Source of the DNA: Owenia fusiformis
Lineage: Eukaryota; Annelida; Polychaeta; Sabellida; Oweniidae
NCBI GenBank assembly: GCA_903813345.2
Contig: CAIIXF020000010.1
Coordinates: 34,275,425 to 34,339,424, forward strand
DNA length: 64,000 bases
Direction of reading: 5' to 3'
How positions within the stretch are numbered: the stretch's first letter is position 1; each line of letters begins with the position of its first letter. The position numbers were made by a program, and so were the translations under genes. Below are positions 32,314-44,300 of the stretch, in pieces. The notes under the pieces are model-generated. The model worked only from the letters and a program-made list of their open reading frames with translations, did not search any database and was not told where the DNA came from.

Positions 32314-33860
32314 ATGTCCCCACCACATAGTGTGGGGCCATATTGTCGGCCTAGGCGCGTCCGTCTGTCCGTCCGTCCGTCCGTCCGTCCGTCCGTCCGT
32401 CTGTCCGTACGTCCGGGAGTTTTCTCCAAAACCGCTACAGATATCACCTTCAAATTTTCAGGGATAACTTATGAGTGCATACAGATGTGGATGAAAAATT
32501 TTTAACTCTATACCTACTTCCTGTCGGCCATTTTGAAGTCAAATGCTAAAATCCTTGTCTGCAAACTTTAAGAAAAACGGCTTCACAGTTGCTTTTAAAA
32601 CTTTAACATCTTGTTCAGCTCACTTCATTCTAGATCTGATTAGGTTTTGGACCTGTTAGCTCAGTCATGTCAGCCATTTTGAATGTCTTAAGAAAAGTTA
32701 GCGCACGATAATACTTTGTATCATATTGAATGGTGTTTTTGAGTTATCATACTTTAACTATTTAGTAGCTTTATAAATAATTTCAGATCTACTTTGTTGT
32801 AAAAGCCTATGTTATTGTTAACAGTAGTAATATGTGATAATTTTGTAAGAAGAAATCAGCAAAAACACATAATCACTTTTTTATTGTCGGCCATTTTGGA
32901 TTTTTCCGTCCTAAAATCTTGTCTGTGAAGTCTTGTTTACGTGTTTTCAGGTGAACCGTTTGGTGGATCAATTTCAAATTTTCAGGGATGATTCTTAGTA
33001 TAAAAATCTAGATCTGATTTGTTTTTTGGCATTCTGGGTAAATGTCAAGGCAGCCATTTTGGATTTTCCGTCCTAAAATCTTGTCTGTAAAGTCTTGTCT
33101 ACGCGTTTTCAGGTGAACCGTTTGGTAGATCAATTTCAAATTTTCAGAGATGATTCTTAGTATGAAAATGTAGAACTGATTAGTTTTTTGGCATTCTGGG
33201 CAAATGTCAAGGCAGCCATTTTGGATTTTCTGTCCTAAAATCTTGTCTGTAAAGTCTTGTCTATGCATTTCCAGGTGAACCGTTCTGTAGATCAATTTCA
33301 AATTTTTAGGGATGATTCTTAGTATGAAAATCTAGATCTGATTAGTTTTTTGGCATTCTGGATAAATGTCAAGGCAGCCATTTTGGATTTTCCGTCTTAA
33401 AATCTTGCCTGTAAAGTCTTGTCTACGCGTTTTTAGGTGAACCGTTTGGTAGATCAATTTCAAATTTTCAGGGATGATTCTTAGTGTGAAAATCTACATC
33501 TGATTAGTTTTTTGGCATTCTGTGTAAATGTCATGGCAGCCATTTTGGATTTTCTGTCCTAAAATCTTGTCTGTAAAGTCTTGTCTACGCGTTTTCAGGT
33601 GAACCATTTGGTAGATCAATGTCATATTTTCAGGGATGATTCTTAGTATGAAAATCTAGGAACAGATTAGTTTTTTGACATTCTGGGTAAATGTCAAGGC
33701 AGCCATTTTGGATTTTCCATCCTAAAATCTTGTCTGTAAAGTCTTGTTTACATGTTTTCTAGTTAACTGTGTGACGGATCAATTAAAATTGTGTTGGTTA
33801 AGTCTTGTCTACTCATTTTCAGGATAACCATTTCATGGGATCACCCATTGGTGGGGACAT
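32314..33860 (+). mobile_element. Element with ATGTCCCCACCA ends and 162-bp tandem core
   Basis: A 12-bp perfect inverted pair, ATGTCCCCACCA (32314) and TGGTGGGGACAT (to 33860), brackets a GTCC microsatellite (about 32355-32410) and about six units of 162 bp, each opening GGCAGCCATTTTGGATTTTC. Same architecture as the CGGCCATTTT elements but a different sequence. No transposase. Confidence 0.75.
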
Positions 33861-35334
33861 TTTGTACACATTTGTGTTCTTGTATAAAGTTATATGTCTC
33901 CAAAGTCAAAACTATGCTTTTTCAAGAAACATATCCCTCAAGATAACATATGAGGTATGAGAATATCCACAAATTGAACTGAAGACTTAGCTAGTAAACA
34001 ATGGCACCCTTATTTAAAGTGTCGCATTGCTTATTTAAAGTGTTCATTGCATGTTATGTTAAAAATCAACCATAGAGTAATCTAATAGGGAAGTTTGCAA
34101 AACTTGGAGTGGAGTGTAGATGGATATTGGATAACCTGAGAATAAAGGGCGGATCAGTTAAATATAGAAAAAATCAGCATATACTCATCCAGAATAGTAA
34201 TAAGTTACATCCTTTGATATTTCACTTTTCATTCAAAAGACTGGAGAGACCAATGGATCCATCTAGTTCATACTCCTTGTTTATCCCCGGTAAAAACGTC
34301 ATATACACACTAGACGAAAACGCATCCAATGGACAACCCTATTGTGAAAAACGAACCTGACGGCAAACGAAAAGTCTGTCCGATAATGTACGCAATTGAT
34401 ATTTTTCGTCGTGTACCTTGAATATTATGATGAATTTCATTCATGTTATCGCGATTGTGATTGTTTCCAATGTATTACAGTATGTTTTGGCCGATTCAAC
34501 CTAAAGAAGGTACTTCTAATTCTCCGTCAAAGACCAATACAAAATGCCGGAAAATCGAAAAATAATTTTGTTATTGGCTGGATGAAGAAAACTAGGAGAC
34601 GAATACTATTATTATTTAGCGAAAAAATAAGCTTATGATGTGGGCTTTCTGAATCAAAAAAGATTGAAATTATTTTTTCATGTTAAAGGGGTCTAATTTA
34701 TCGTTAAAGTAAGTGTTGTCAATGTAAACAAACATGTCGGCGAATTTGATTTCTCGTCTTTAAACAATGATATTTGTGTTATAGTTGAATACTATATTAC
34801 GAATGTTAATGATTTAGAAACCCAATTTCAATAGCTCCATGCTCGTATATAACATTCTATATATCTCCCAATAATAATGAAATAAGAAGTAATTTTCTCA
34901 AGGGTAGTACAATTTTTTCGAGAATCCAATGGATCAATCTTGATACGCGCGAGGTTATCACGCCACATCTTGGTGGGCACTATCGTGGGCGAAAGCTCAT
35001 TGTCCAAATCGCTCTAGTTTGCGACGTTAAACACAGAAGAAAACTCACCCCTGTTTACGACTATGTATTAATCCGGAAGATAATCTCTCGATCAATGTAA
35101 ATAAATTATTCGGACAATATTCAATATCATAAATACTAAAGCACTTCGAAAGATCATATGTTTTTGGTTTGAAACATTTAATTAAATTGTATTGGCGACA
35201 ATTATCTCTTATTCACTTACGGTAACCCTGATGCAACCGGCAGGAAATCTGCTGAAAAATCGCTCAGAAAACCTTCGATTTATCATCAAGTAAACATCAA
35301 AACTGTTTAAAACATTCTTGAAGACTTAATACTA
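33861..35334. other. NARS1 upstream region, no gene seen
   Basis: Contains short open frames (34109-34360, 34396-34638) without family resemblance. Must include the NARS1 promoter and 5' UTR, but no TATA box or other decisive motif was identified. Confidence 0.35.
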
Positions 35335-38300
35335 ATGGCAGAGGCAGCCGAGGCTCTAGAAAAGATGAGTTTGAGTGAGTATTTATTTGGTTTATCATGG
35401 CTTTTTGACACGTGTGATTTTTTTTAGTTTATTTTTGATTCTTGGACTTGGTTGTCCATATTTTGTTTTGTTTTGGCATATCAACGTTATCAGATTCACA
35501 ACTACCATGATTCTCAATGTAGAGCTGGTCCATACTTTTTGAATCTGTGTTATAAGTGACACATTGGAAACATTCATCCCTCGAAATTTATCCCATTTCT
35601 TCTTCTTTTTTTGTTTACCATTGAAGGTGAGCAATACCTCTCGGGTATGTCCCATATATACGGTCGTAATTTACGTAATTAACATGGAAACCCCTCCTTG
35701 AAGGACCCCTGTGTTCTTTTATGTGCACTTATACATAGACATACAAGTACACACCACAGCCTTTTTGTACGAGTTGTGGAACACTCAGTCAAACACCCTT
35801 TGTGCCATTGTGGTGTACCAATGACAACCATGCATTTTCTTTTAAAATGCCCACTGCTACAAAATGAAAGAAACAACCTCATCGCAGGTCTTCGTACTTA
35901 CAATTTATGCGACTTGTTTAATAATTACAACTTGAATGACAAATTACAATTTTTACTGTTTGGAAACACTAACCTGGATGTTACTATGAATGAAGCTTTA
36001 ATTCATATTGTTAGCTATTATATACATACAAGTCTTGTTTTATTATCTATCTAGTAGTAATTTGACAAGTCCTTTTTCTGCAATGACCGACTTATTTTTC
36101 AAGTTCTGTTAACATCCCGGCCCATGGGATAACCTTCAGGTATTTTGAAATAACCTAAACAAATTTTTCCTATTTCATTATCTAATATCTACATGCATAT
36201 ATAATATATATATTAAATTGCCGCTAATGTTGAAAAACCTTGGCAATTAGTAATTGTAATTGAATGTAAATGTTTATATTAGAAATAAATTGATAACATG
36301 AAAAAAAAAAAAAGTCAAACACCCTGAAGTACTTCACGCAGACAAGCAAATTTAGTCTTGCCTGAACCGGGGATCGAATTTGGGACCTATTGCTATATTT
36401 TGAAATGTGGCACATGTCATATTGCATTCTGGGAGCCAATCCCCATTGCGGCGTAATCGGGCTCCAAAATCACCTCAACATTTGAAGAGTCGGCATTAAC
36501 ATGTGGATATCCACTTCAAATCTTTAAATTCTTATTTGTCATTATGGTCACAAATTCCACTATATCTGAACTTACTAGGACGGAGAAAATAGAGCCCTGA
36601 ATACACTGAGGTAAGAATTTATTACATGTGCGACAGCGTGTCATTTACGGAGCTATAGTAATTCTTTATGTTCCCACTGTACAAGTAATACATTACTGGG
36701 TATTTTAGGATTCTTATGGGTAGTTGAATCCTCAATTATTTATTCATCGGCAGAACAAGGAAATCTTCTTTCCTCATTAAGATTTCCACCAGTTTTACAA
36801 GATGGTGGAAGGGGAACCTCCTCAATAACTTCCAGAGCCATCTATTGATACACATCCGGGCTCCAGCACCAGACCAGAAAGTTATGAGGGGGTTCCCTTT
36901 CATCCGCCATCTTGAAAACAGGTCTTCATGTTATACATGTCATGATATAGGGAGAAAATCAATGAACTCAAGGCATGTGTTACACTTGCTAACTGTATAT
37001 TGAATGCTCTTACTATGCTAGAATATTTTCTGTCCCTATATCTTGACACTGTTACTTCATGTTGTCAAACTATTCTTCAATCAAACCTCAAAATAAGTCA
37101 TACTGCCACAGTTTGTAATGTCTTTCCCAGTCACATGCCTCTTAACCCATCCTTGGCACGCATGTGAATTGTTCTTCAGCTTTTCAATGGCCTCTGAGAT
37201 GGCTGTTTGGAGCTCTTGATTGAGGACCTACTCTCTTCACACCCCACACATTTAGGCACCACTGTTTCACATCCTCTTGAACACAGCCCCGAACAATTTC
37301 CAATAGAGTTGATTTCATATACCCTTGGAGGGAGTTGACTTCTTGTATTTGATGATTGCTCAGTTGCTGCATTACATCAGGATTGTAACAGTGGCAGCAT
37401 GGCCCTATAGTCCTGTGACAATCTTTAAATATCAACCTTCAACTGAACATTCAAATTCACAAAATATGCCGCCATTTTGAACAAATATAGGCAAAATGAT
37501 GAATTATGTATTTGCGTCAGTCATACTATGAATGCCTATAATATCATTAAATTAAGAGATGTTCCTTAAATATGTTTTTTGTATGTCAGAATTTTAATCT
37601 AGTTTTCAAATATGTAATCAGATTTTGATAATACTGAAAATTAAAAAAGTTATTAAAGAAAAAGTGACCATTGAACAATTCTGTTTCTTGTAGGAAATAT
37701 ATTTTTACGTAATGTGAGGCAGTTTCAGCAATAAAGCTTACCCAAATCAATATTGAGTTACATAATCTTAGTCTTCTCAAAGTTGAAACATTGCACATCA
37801 TCAATGCATCAAAAGTCTCTTGATTCTAGCTGTTACAAAAATGATTTATATTATCATGCTGCCATCTTCAGGTGAACTCTATACATCCGAGAAAAAAGGC
37901 TGCGATGAATCTGGCGATGGAACCGAAGGGAAGCCATTCAAGACAATTCTGCAGGCAATGAGGCATGCTGGGAAGGAACCTTTTCCCGCAATCTTTGTTG
38001 ACGCAAAAGGAGAGAAAGGGGAAGAGCTAACACGGGACTATGATGTTGCCGCTAAAGCTCAAATAAAAAAGTTAACAAAGATCTTTCAACGGGAGCAACA
38101 CAAAGCTGCTGATAGACTGAAAAAAGAGGTAGAGTAGAGGAATTTTAAGTGTAGAATTTTGGGCAATGTTATCATTTTGAAAATTTTAAGTACAATGCAA
38201 CCTGTTTTTCAATTTAAATAGATTATTAGAAATAAATATATTATACGAATGCGGTAGATCTTATTATTGATTTGATGTCTTATATATAGCACGATAAAGT

Positions 38301-41300
38301 CAAACATACAATTATTTCAAAAAACAAAAGATTAATTCTTTGGAGATCTATTTCTAAAAACATTTTCTTGTGTTTGATGTAATATTATTTTTCTTACAAA
38401 TTTCTATCTCTGTGTCAGTACTGTATAGATACTGATTTAAGATATATACATGTATGTACATGTATTCGTTTTTCTATTAGGCTGAAGATGCGGAACGTAG
38501 GGACAAGAACTTGGAAGAGGCAAAAAAGATTGTTATTGAGGAAGATACCAGCCTCCCAGCAGCCACTCAGGTATATGATTATGTACCCACAAATGTGTTT
38601 GTACCCTTAAATTTGATAGTATGTTCCCACAAATGTGTCTGTACCCTTGAATTTGATAGTATGTACCCACACATGTGTTTGTACCATTAAATTTGATAGT
38701 ATGTACCCACAAATGTGTTTGTACCCTTAAATTTGATAGTATGTACCCACAAATGTGTTTGTACCCTCAAATTTGATAGTATGTATCTACAAATGTGTTT
38801 GTACCCTTGAATTTGATAGTATGTACCCACAAATGTGTTTGTACCCTCGAATTTGATAGTATGTACCCACAAATGTGTTTGTACCCTCAAATTTGATAGT
38901 ATGTACCCACAAATATGTTTGTACCCTTGAATTTGATAGTATGTACCCACAAATGTGTTTGTACCTTTGAATTTGATAGTATGTACCCACAAATGTGTTT
39001 GTACCTTTGAATTTGATAGTATGTACCCACAAATGTGTTTGTACCTTTGAATTTGATAGTACTATAGTCCTTGATTGTGACACTAGTCAATCCTCTTGAA
39101 TATAAAAGTGTCATTGAATATGTGATAGTCCATTCAATGTGTTACTATTTTTGAATATATCAGTCTGTTGAATGTATTAATTTAAGTACCAATAAATGTG
39201 TAGGTATCCGCAATTTGTTAGTACTAGTCTGTCCAAATGTGTCAATCCCCTTGAATGTATTGGTACCCTTGAATATGCAAGATCCCTTTGATGTGAAGGT
39301 GCTTATGTCAGTCCCTTGAATTTGTCAGTCCGTTGAATATATCAGAGCCAAAAAATGTGTCAGTACCCTTGAATGTATTGGTACTATTGAAAGTCTAAGA
39401 ACCCATGTCAGTCTCTTTTTGGTTGTCCAGGACTATGCCTGTAAAAGATGCAGCCGAAGATAATAAAATAAATTTTTGAAACAAATATAGAGTTCTAGAA
39501 TACTATGAAATCAAAGAAAAATGTCAAAAAGTGTTCTTGAGTGCCATATCTGTATATTGTAGATAAAGCTACGAGACAGCAAAGAAAACCGTGACAAGCG
39601 TGTTAAGATATTTGGTTGGGTTCACAGATGTAGAAGGCAGGGGAAATCACTCATGTTTATCATACTGAGAGATGGAACAGGGTACATCCAGTGTGTTCTC
39701 AATGACAAATTAGTAAGTATATGACTTGGTCTTTCTGTAGCCTGGTTTATTTTTTTCATTCATGATGCTTATGAATATATAGTAGTACATTCAGTGGAAT
39801 GAGTAATAAGTAATTCAGTTCAGATTCTACTACATACGTATGTAGAGGCAAACCTAAATAAAATATATAGATATAGGCGAGGCAATTAACCTTTATCACA
39901 GGCGAGGCAAATTTTAGCCCCTATACAAGATCACACCAATAGGATGTATTGCCATTGCTTTGTATGAGGCTCTAGGAAATAGTAGAAGAAATATCCAAGC
40001 TTTAATTGTTTCACTTTATGTTTTAGTGTCAGACATACAATGCGCTAGTTCTCTCTACAGAGTCTAGTATTTGTGTCTATGGTACAATTAAAGTCCTACC
40101 CGATGGGAAAACTGCCCCCGATGGTCACGAGTTGATAGCAGATTATTGGGAACTTGTTGGACTTGCTCCTCCAGGTGGCGCTGATAACCTACTCAATGAG
40201 GTAATTATTTGACTCAACGAGATAATTATCTGACTCAATGAGGTAATTATCTGACTCAATGAGGTTACATTTTTATTGAGATGCAATGTGGTAGTAGTTG
40301 ATGTTTTTAACAAGACTTAATGAGGCAATTTTAGACTCCTTGATCTAACTTCTTAGTTTTCAATCCTGCTGTGTAAATTTTAAGGCAGTTTTTCCACCCT
40401 AAAATCTCTATCTGTCAACTGATAACTGTTGAGCAGTCAGGTTCAACCTTCATTTTCAATATGTTGTACAGTCTTTGAAATTCACTGTTAATTTTTCAAG
40501 GAAGCACATGTAGATGTTCAGCTGGACAACAGACATATGATGATCAGAGGAGAAAACGTAAGAATAAACAAAATTATAATATCATTGTTGGAATCGCTGT
40601 GTTCTGATTGGTTAATGCAGAAAAATCATTGTAATGTGAACAGGATTGTCCTCCATACAATGAAAGTCATGCTTACCATGAGCACCATATCTTAAGGTCT
40701 ATATACTTGTATTAAGTTGAGTTCTAAATTGAAGTGTTAAAAACTTAACAATTTTGTAGGTATTTTTTGATTTGAGAATGAATTTGTTATTTGTATTTAA
40801 ACACTGTGTACTTCTATATATCAGTAACTCTAAAATTCACAACTAGTGTAACAGAAGTCATTCTTATCACTTTTAAATCAGTCCACATATTGCATTACAT
40901 TTGAATTTATATTTAACCCAACGTATGAATTTGTATTTTAGACTGCAAAGATTCTCAAAATGCGCTCAGTTACAATGCAGTGCTTTAGGGACCACTTTTT
41001 CAATAAAGGATATTTTGAGGTGAGTTCAGTTAGAAATATTACAATTATACCAAGCTTTTTTTTAAAGTGAATATATAGATGAAAGGCGTTCACATGTCGA
41101 TTCACATTTTGCTTTCAAGTCTCACATTTCACTTTCATGTTCATTTTTTCTCTTTGATGTTTCACATTCACATTTTCACTTGACAATTTTTGGTACTTTT
41201 TTCATCAATGGAACATTGAAAAATGAAATGTATAGAGAAATTAAAAAAATGAAACTAAAAACTATATTTAGAAATGAATTAGTTCACTAAAACAGCATTA

Positions 41301-44300
41301 TTATTCTACACATTTTTTCGCAAACTAAGTGTTGGAAAAATTTGATCAATATTTATGTAAAAATGGTATGGTAAGTGTCCTACAAAATAATCGTGATGTT
41401 TTACAAATTGGGTGGCACTAATCTAAAGTGAGCGGTGAAACTTGTATCAGAGTGGTGATATCACCGCTTAATGGAGAATACCACCTTATTTCTTCTTTGT
41501 CCTATTTTACCAGGTGACCCCACCATGTATGGTTCAAACTCAGGTCGAGGGTGGATCTACTTTATTCAAGTTTGATTATTTTGGAGAAACAGTAAGTATG
41601 AATTATGTCTTGTAAAACTGCTTATTTGTTTAACTTAAAGTTATTAAAAGAGAGCAGACTTAAAGTGCCAAGATTTTACTTACTTACTTACTCACTCACT
41701 CACTCACTCAATCACTCACTCACTCACTCACTCACTAACTAACCACAACTAGAAATTCATGTGATAATGATCCAATAAACATTAAAAACTAATTTATTTC
41801 ATATTTCACCAACCAAAATAGTATGGCCACATATCCTGCATTGTAAGAGAAATATATGTTTATTAATCTGGAAATATGTTTTTGTTTTGTTTTAGGCATA
41901 CCTGACACAATCATCCCAGCTTTACTTAGAGACATGTTTACCCGCTCTAGGAGATGTTTTTTGTATCGCAGAATCTTACAGAGCTGAACTTTCAAGAACC
42001 AGGAGGCATTTAGCAGAGTAAGTCCAGTTCTTGAGATGGGCATGTTTTGAAATGAAAAAGAGAGTGACAAAGAAAGAGGTTTAAAAGCCATGTAGCCAAC
42101 ATTCTAAATAATATAGAAATAAAATGCAACAAAATCATACATTTAATTCAAATTTTTGTGAAAAATGTTGCAAAACAGCCTAAGCAGACAGATGTGTTGC
42201 CTCGTAAATTAAGTTTTTATATAGGTGCTAAAAGATTATAGAGTTCCCAGTGGCAGTTACCTTTCTTGGTAATGAACTAGGAAAAATGAGTTTTCTATTG
42301 AACTTAATGCCAGTACAGTAAAACCTGTAAAGTGGAACACCTCTAGAGACACTTTAGAGACCCAAGACCAACTGACTAAATATTAAATGAGCCTCTATAA
42401 GTGGAACACCTCCCAAGTGGAACTCGGTACCAAAGTGAAACACTTTTAAAGGTACCAAAGGTGTTCCACTAAGACAGGTTTAACTGTATGTTCAATTATG
42501 CAATCATGTTTTCAAGTTTGGAACTACCTTAATTGTTATCTTTCTCTATGTTAAGGTATACGCATATTGAAGCTGAGCGTCCATTCATTACATTTGATGA
42601 CCTCTTAGACACTCTAGAAGATCTTGTATGTAATGTCATAGAGAGAGTCTTACAGTCTCCATTAAAGCAACTGCTTTATGATCTCAACCCCGTAAGTACA
42701 TGTTCAGTGTTTAACATTTTTATCACACTTTTCAAATTGTTATATTTTTGTCATCCTGTGATGAAATGGATGATGGGCATGCGGGTGGAGACACAAAAAT
42801 CCTGTCATCAAAATGTGCAGGCTTTTTAAGTTAAAGCGTGCTTACTGCTTAAGAATAACTGATTCAAATCAAAATTCCCAAATGACTCACCAATTTATAA
42901 CTGTTGGCTTCATTTTGAATCAAATGGCGAAAATCCACGATGCACAGATATGGCACTGCACCTCATGGTACAAGGTTAGTCAATGGTTTAGTGAAAATAT
43001 GCCTAAAATGTGATCCACTGGAAATAGAAATATTGTTTCTATTTTGACTTGATTTCCTATAAACATCATAGTTACTTCAGAATAAGTTACTTGATGTCAA
43101 ACATTGAACTATCAATGGTAAGCTTACGCAATATTGGTTCAGCAGATTGTTCAGTTTTGAAATAAAACTTTATACATATAATTTCAGAACTTCCAACCCC
43201 CAAAAAGACCTTTTAAGAGACTAACATATGCTGATGGGGTGAAATACCTTAAAGAAAACAACATTACGAAAGACGATGGCACATTTTACGAATTTGGAGA
43301 GGTAGGTTATGTTTGCAGTTTATAAGATAAGTCCACATCATTTATAATCATACGAGATACAAACACACTATCATGAATGGTCTGAGTAGAAAATGATAAA
43401 TACATTATAATAAATAACATGTAAATGCATATTCTACCCTTTTTCTCTTAAATTTAAAACTCTTAATTTCTTGTAGCTTATGTCATGATTTTGTCCAATT
43501 AGAATAAAGCAACTGATATTTTGCTTTTCTATACAATTAAGAGTTCGCTTCATTTTCATTTTCCATCAAAATATAACCATTATGTCATACTTATATTCTA
43601 ATTCATAGTATAGTCAAATATAATATTTATCATTTGTTTTATTTGTTTAGGATATACCAGAAGCTCCAGAGCGAAAAATGACAGACAAAATAAATGAACC
43701 AATATTATTTTGCCGATTCCCAGCAGAAATCAAATCATTTTACATGCAGAAATGTAAAGACGACAGGAGGGTTACAGAATCTGTAAGTTTCATTTTATTT
43801 GTAGTTTGTGTAATCATTGACAGATTAGTTATTCCCAACACCTGATTAAGTTTTTGGGCATGCTGGGTAATCCTCATGTTGGCTATTTTCAATTCTTTTA
43901 TAAATCTGCATATTTTGAAATTTTCATGAATCGTGTCATCAAAATTCCTGGAGAACCACTAATCCAATCAATTTGTTGACTAGTTGGAATAACCCAGATG
44001 CGAGTAGAAATAATCTTGATTTACGTCATTAAAAATTCAAAATTCAGTCAAAGTAATATATCATATTTGAAATCTACATGTAAAATTACATCTATAAATG
44101 TGGTTTTAAAAAGTGTTTATCAACTTTGAAAAATTAATTTTCTTTGAAAATGTGACTTCTAGCTCAGGGAGATTCCCCATAGACCCCATGCTATAAAATC
44201 ACAAAAAATGAAATATTTTTTCTTTTAGTGGACATACAGTATAATATTTTGCTTTACTGGACATATTTTCTTTGGTATAAGTATCAGACACATAAGGGTT

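Noticed and set aside
34109-34638. Two adjacent open frames upstream of NARS1
   Set aside because: No family resemblance, no splice signals linking them, and composition is that of surrounding intergenic DNA.
36320-36480. tRNA-derived SINE on the minus strand (AATTCGATCCC B-box-like motif near 36375)
   Set aside because: No acceptable A box at the right distance and the sequence runs into the LINE poly(A) tract; too weak to call.
38571-39060. CRISPR-like direct repeat array
   Set aside because: Units are contiguous without unique spacers, in a eukaryotic intron; the same applies to 48015-48880 and 25660-27140.
38687-39114. Long minus-strand open frames with a repeating [18 protein letters not shown]-like peptide
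   Set aside because: They are produced by the 40-bp array, which happens to lack stops in all three minus frames; there is no start context, conservation or gene structure.
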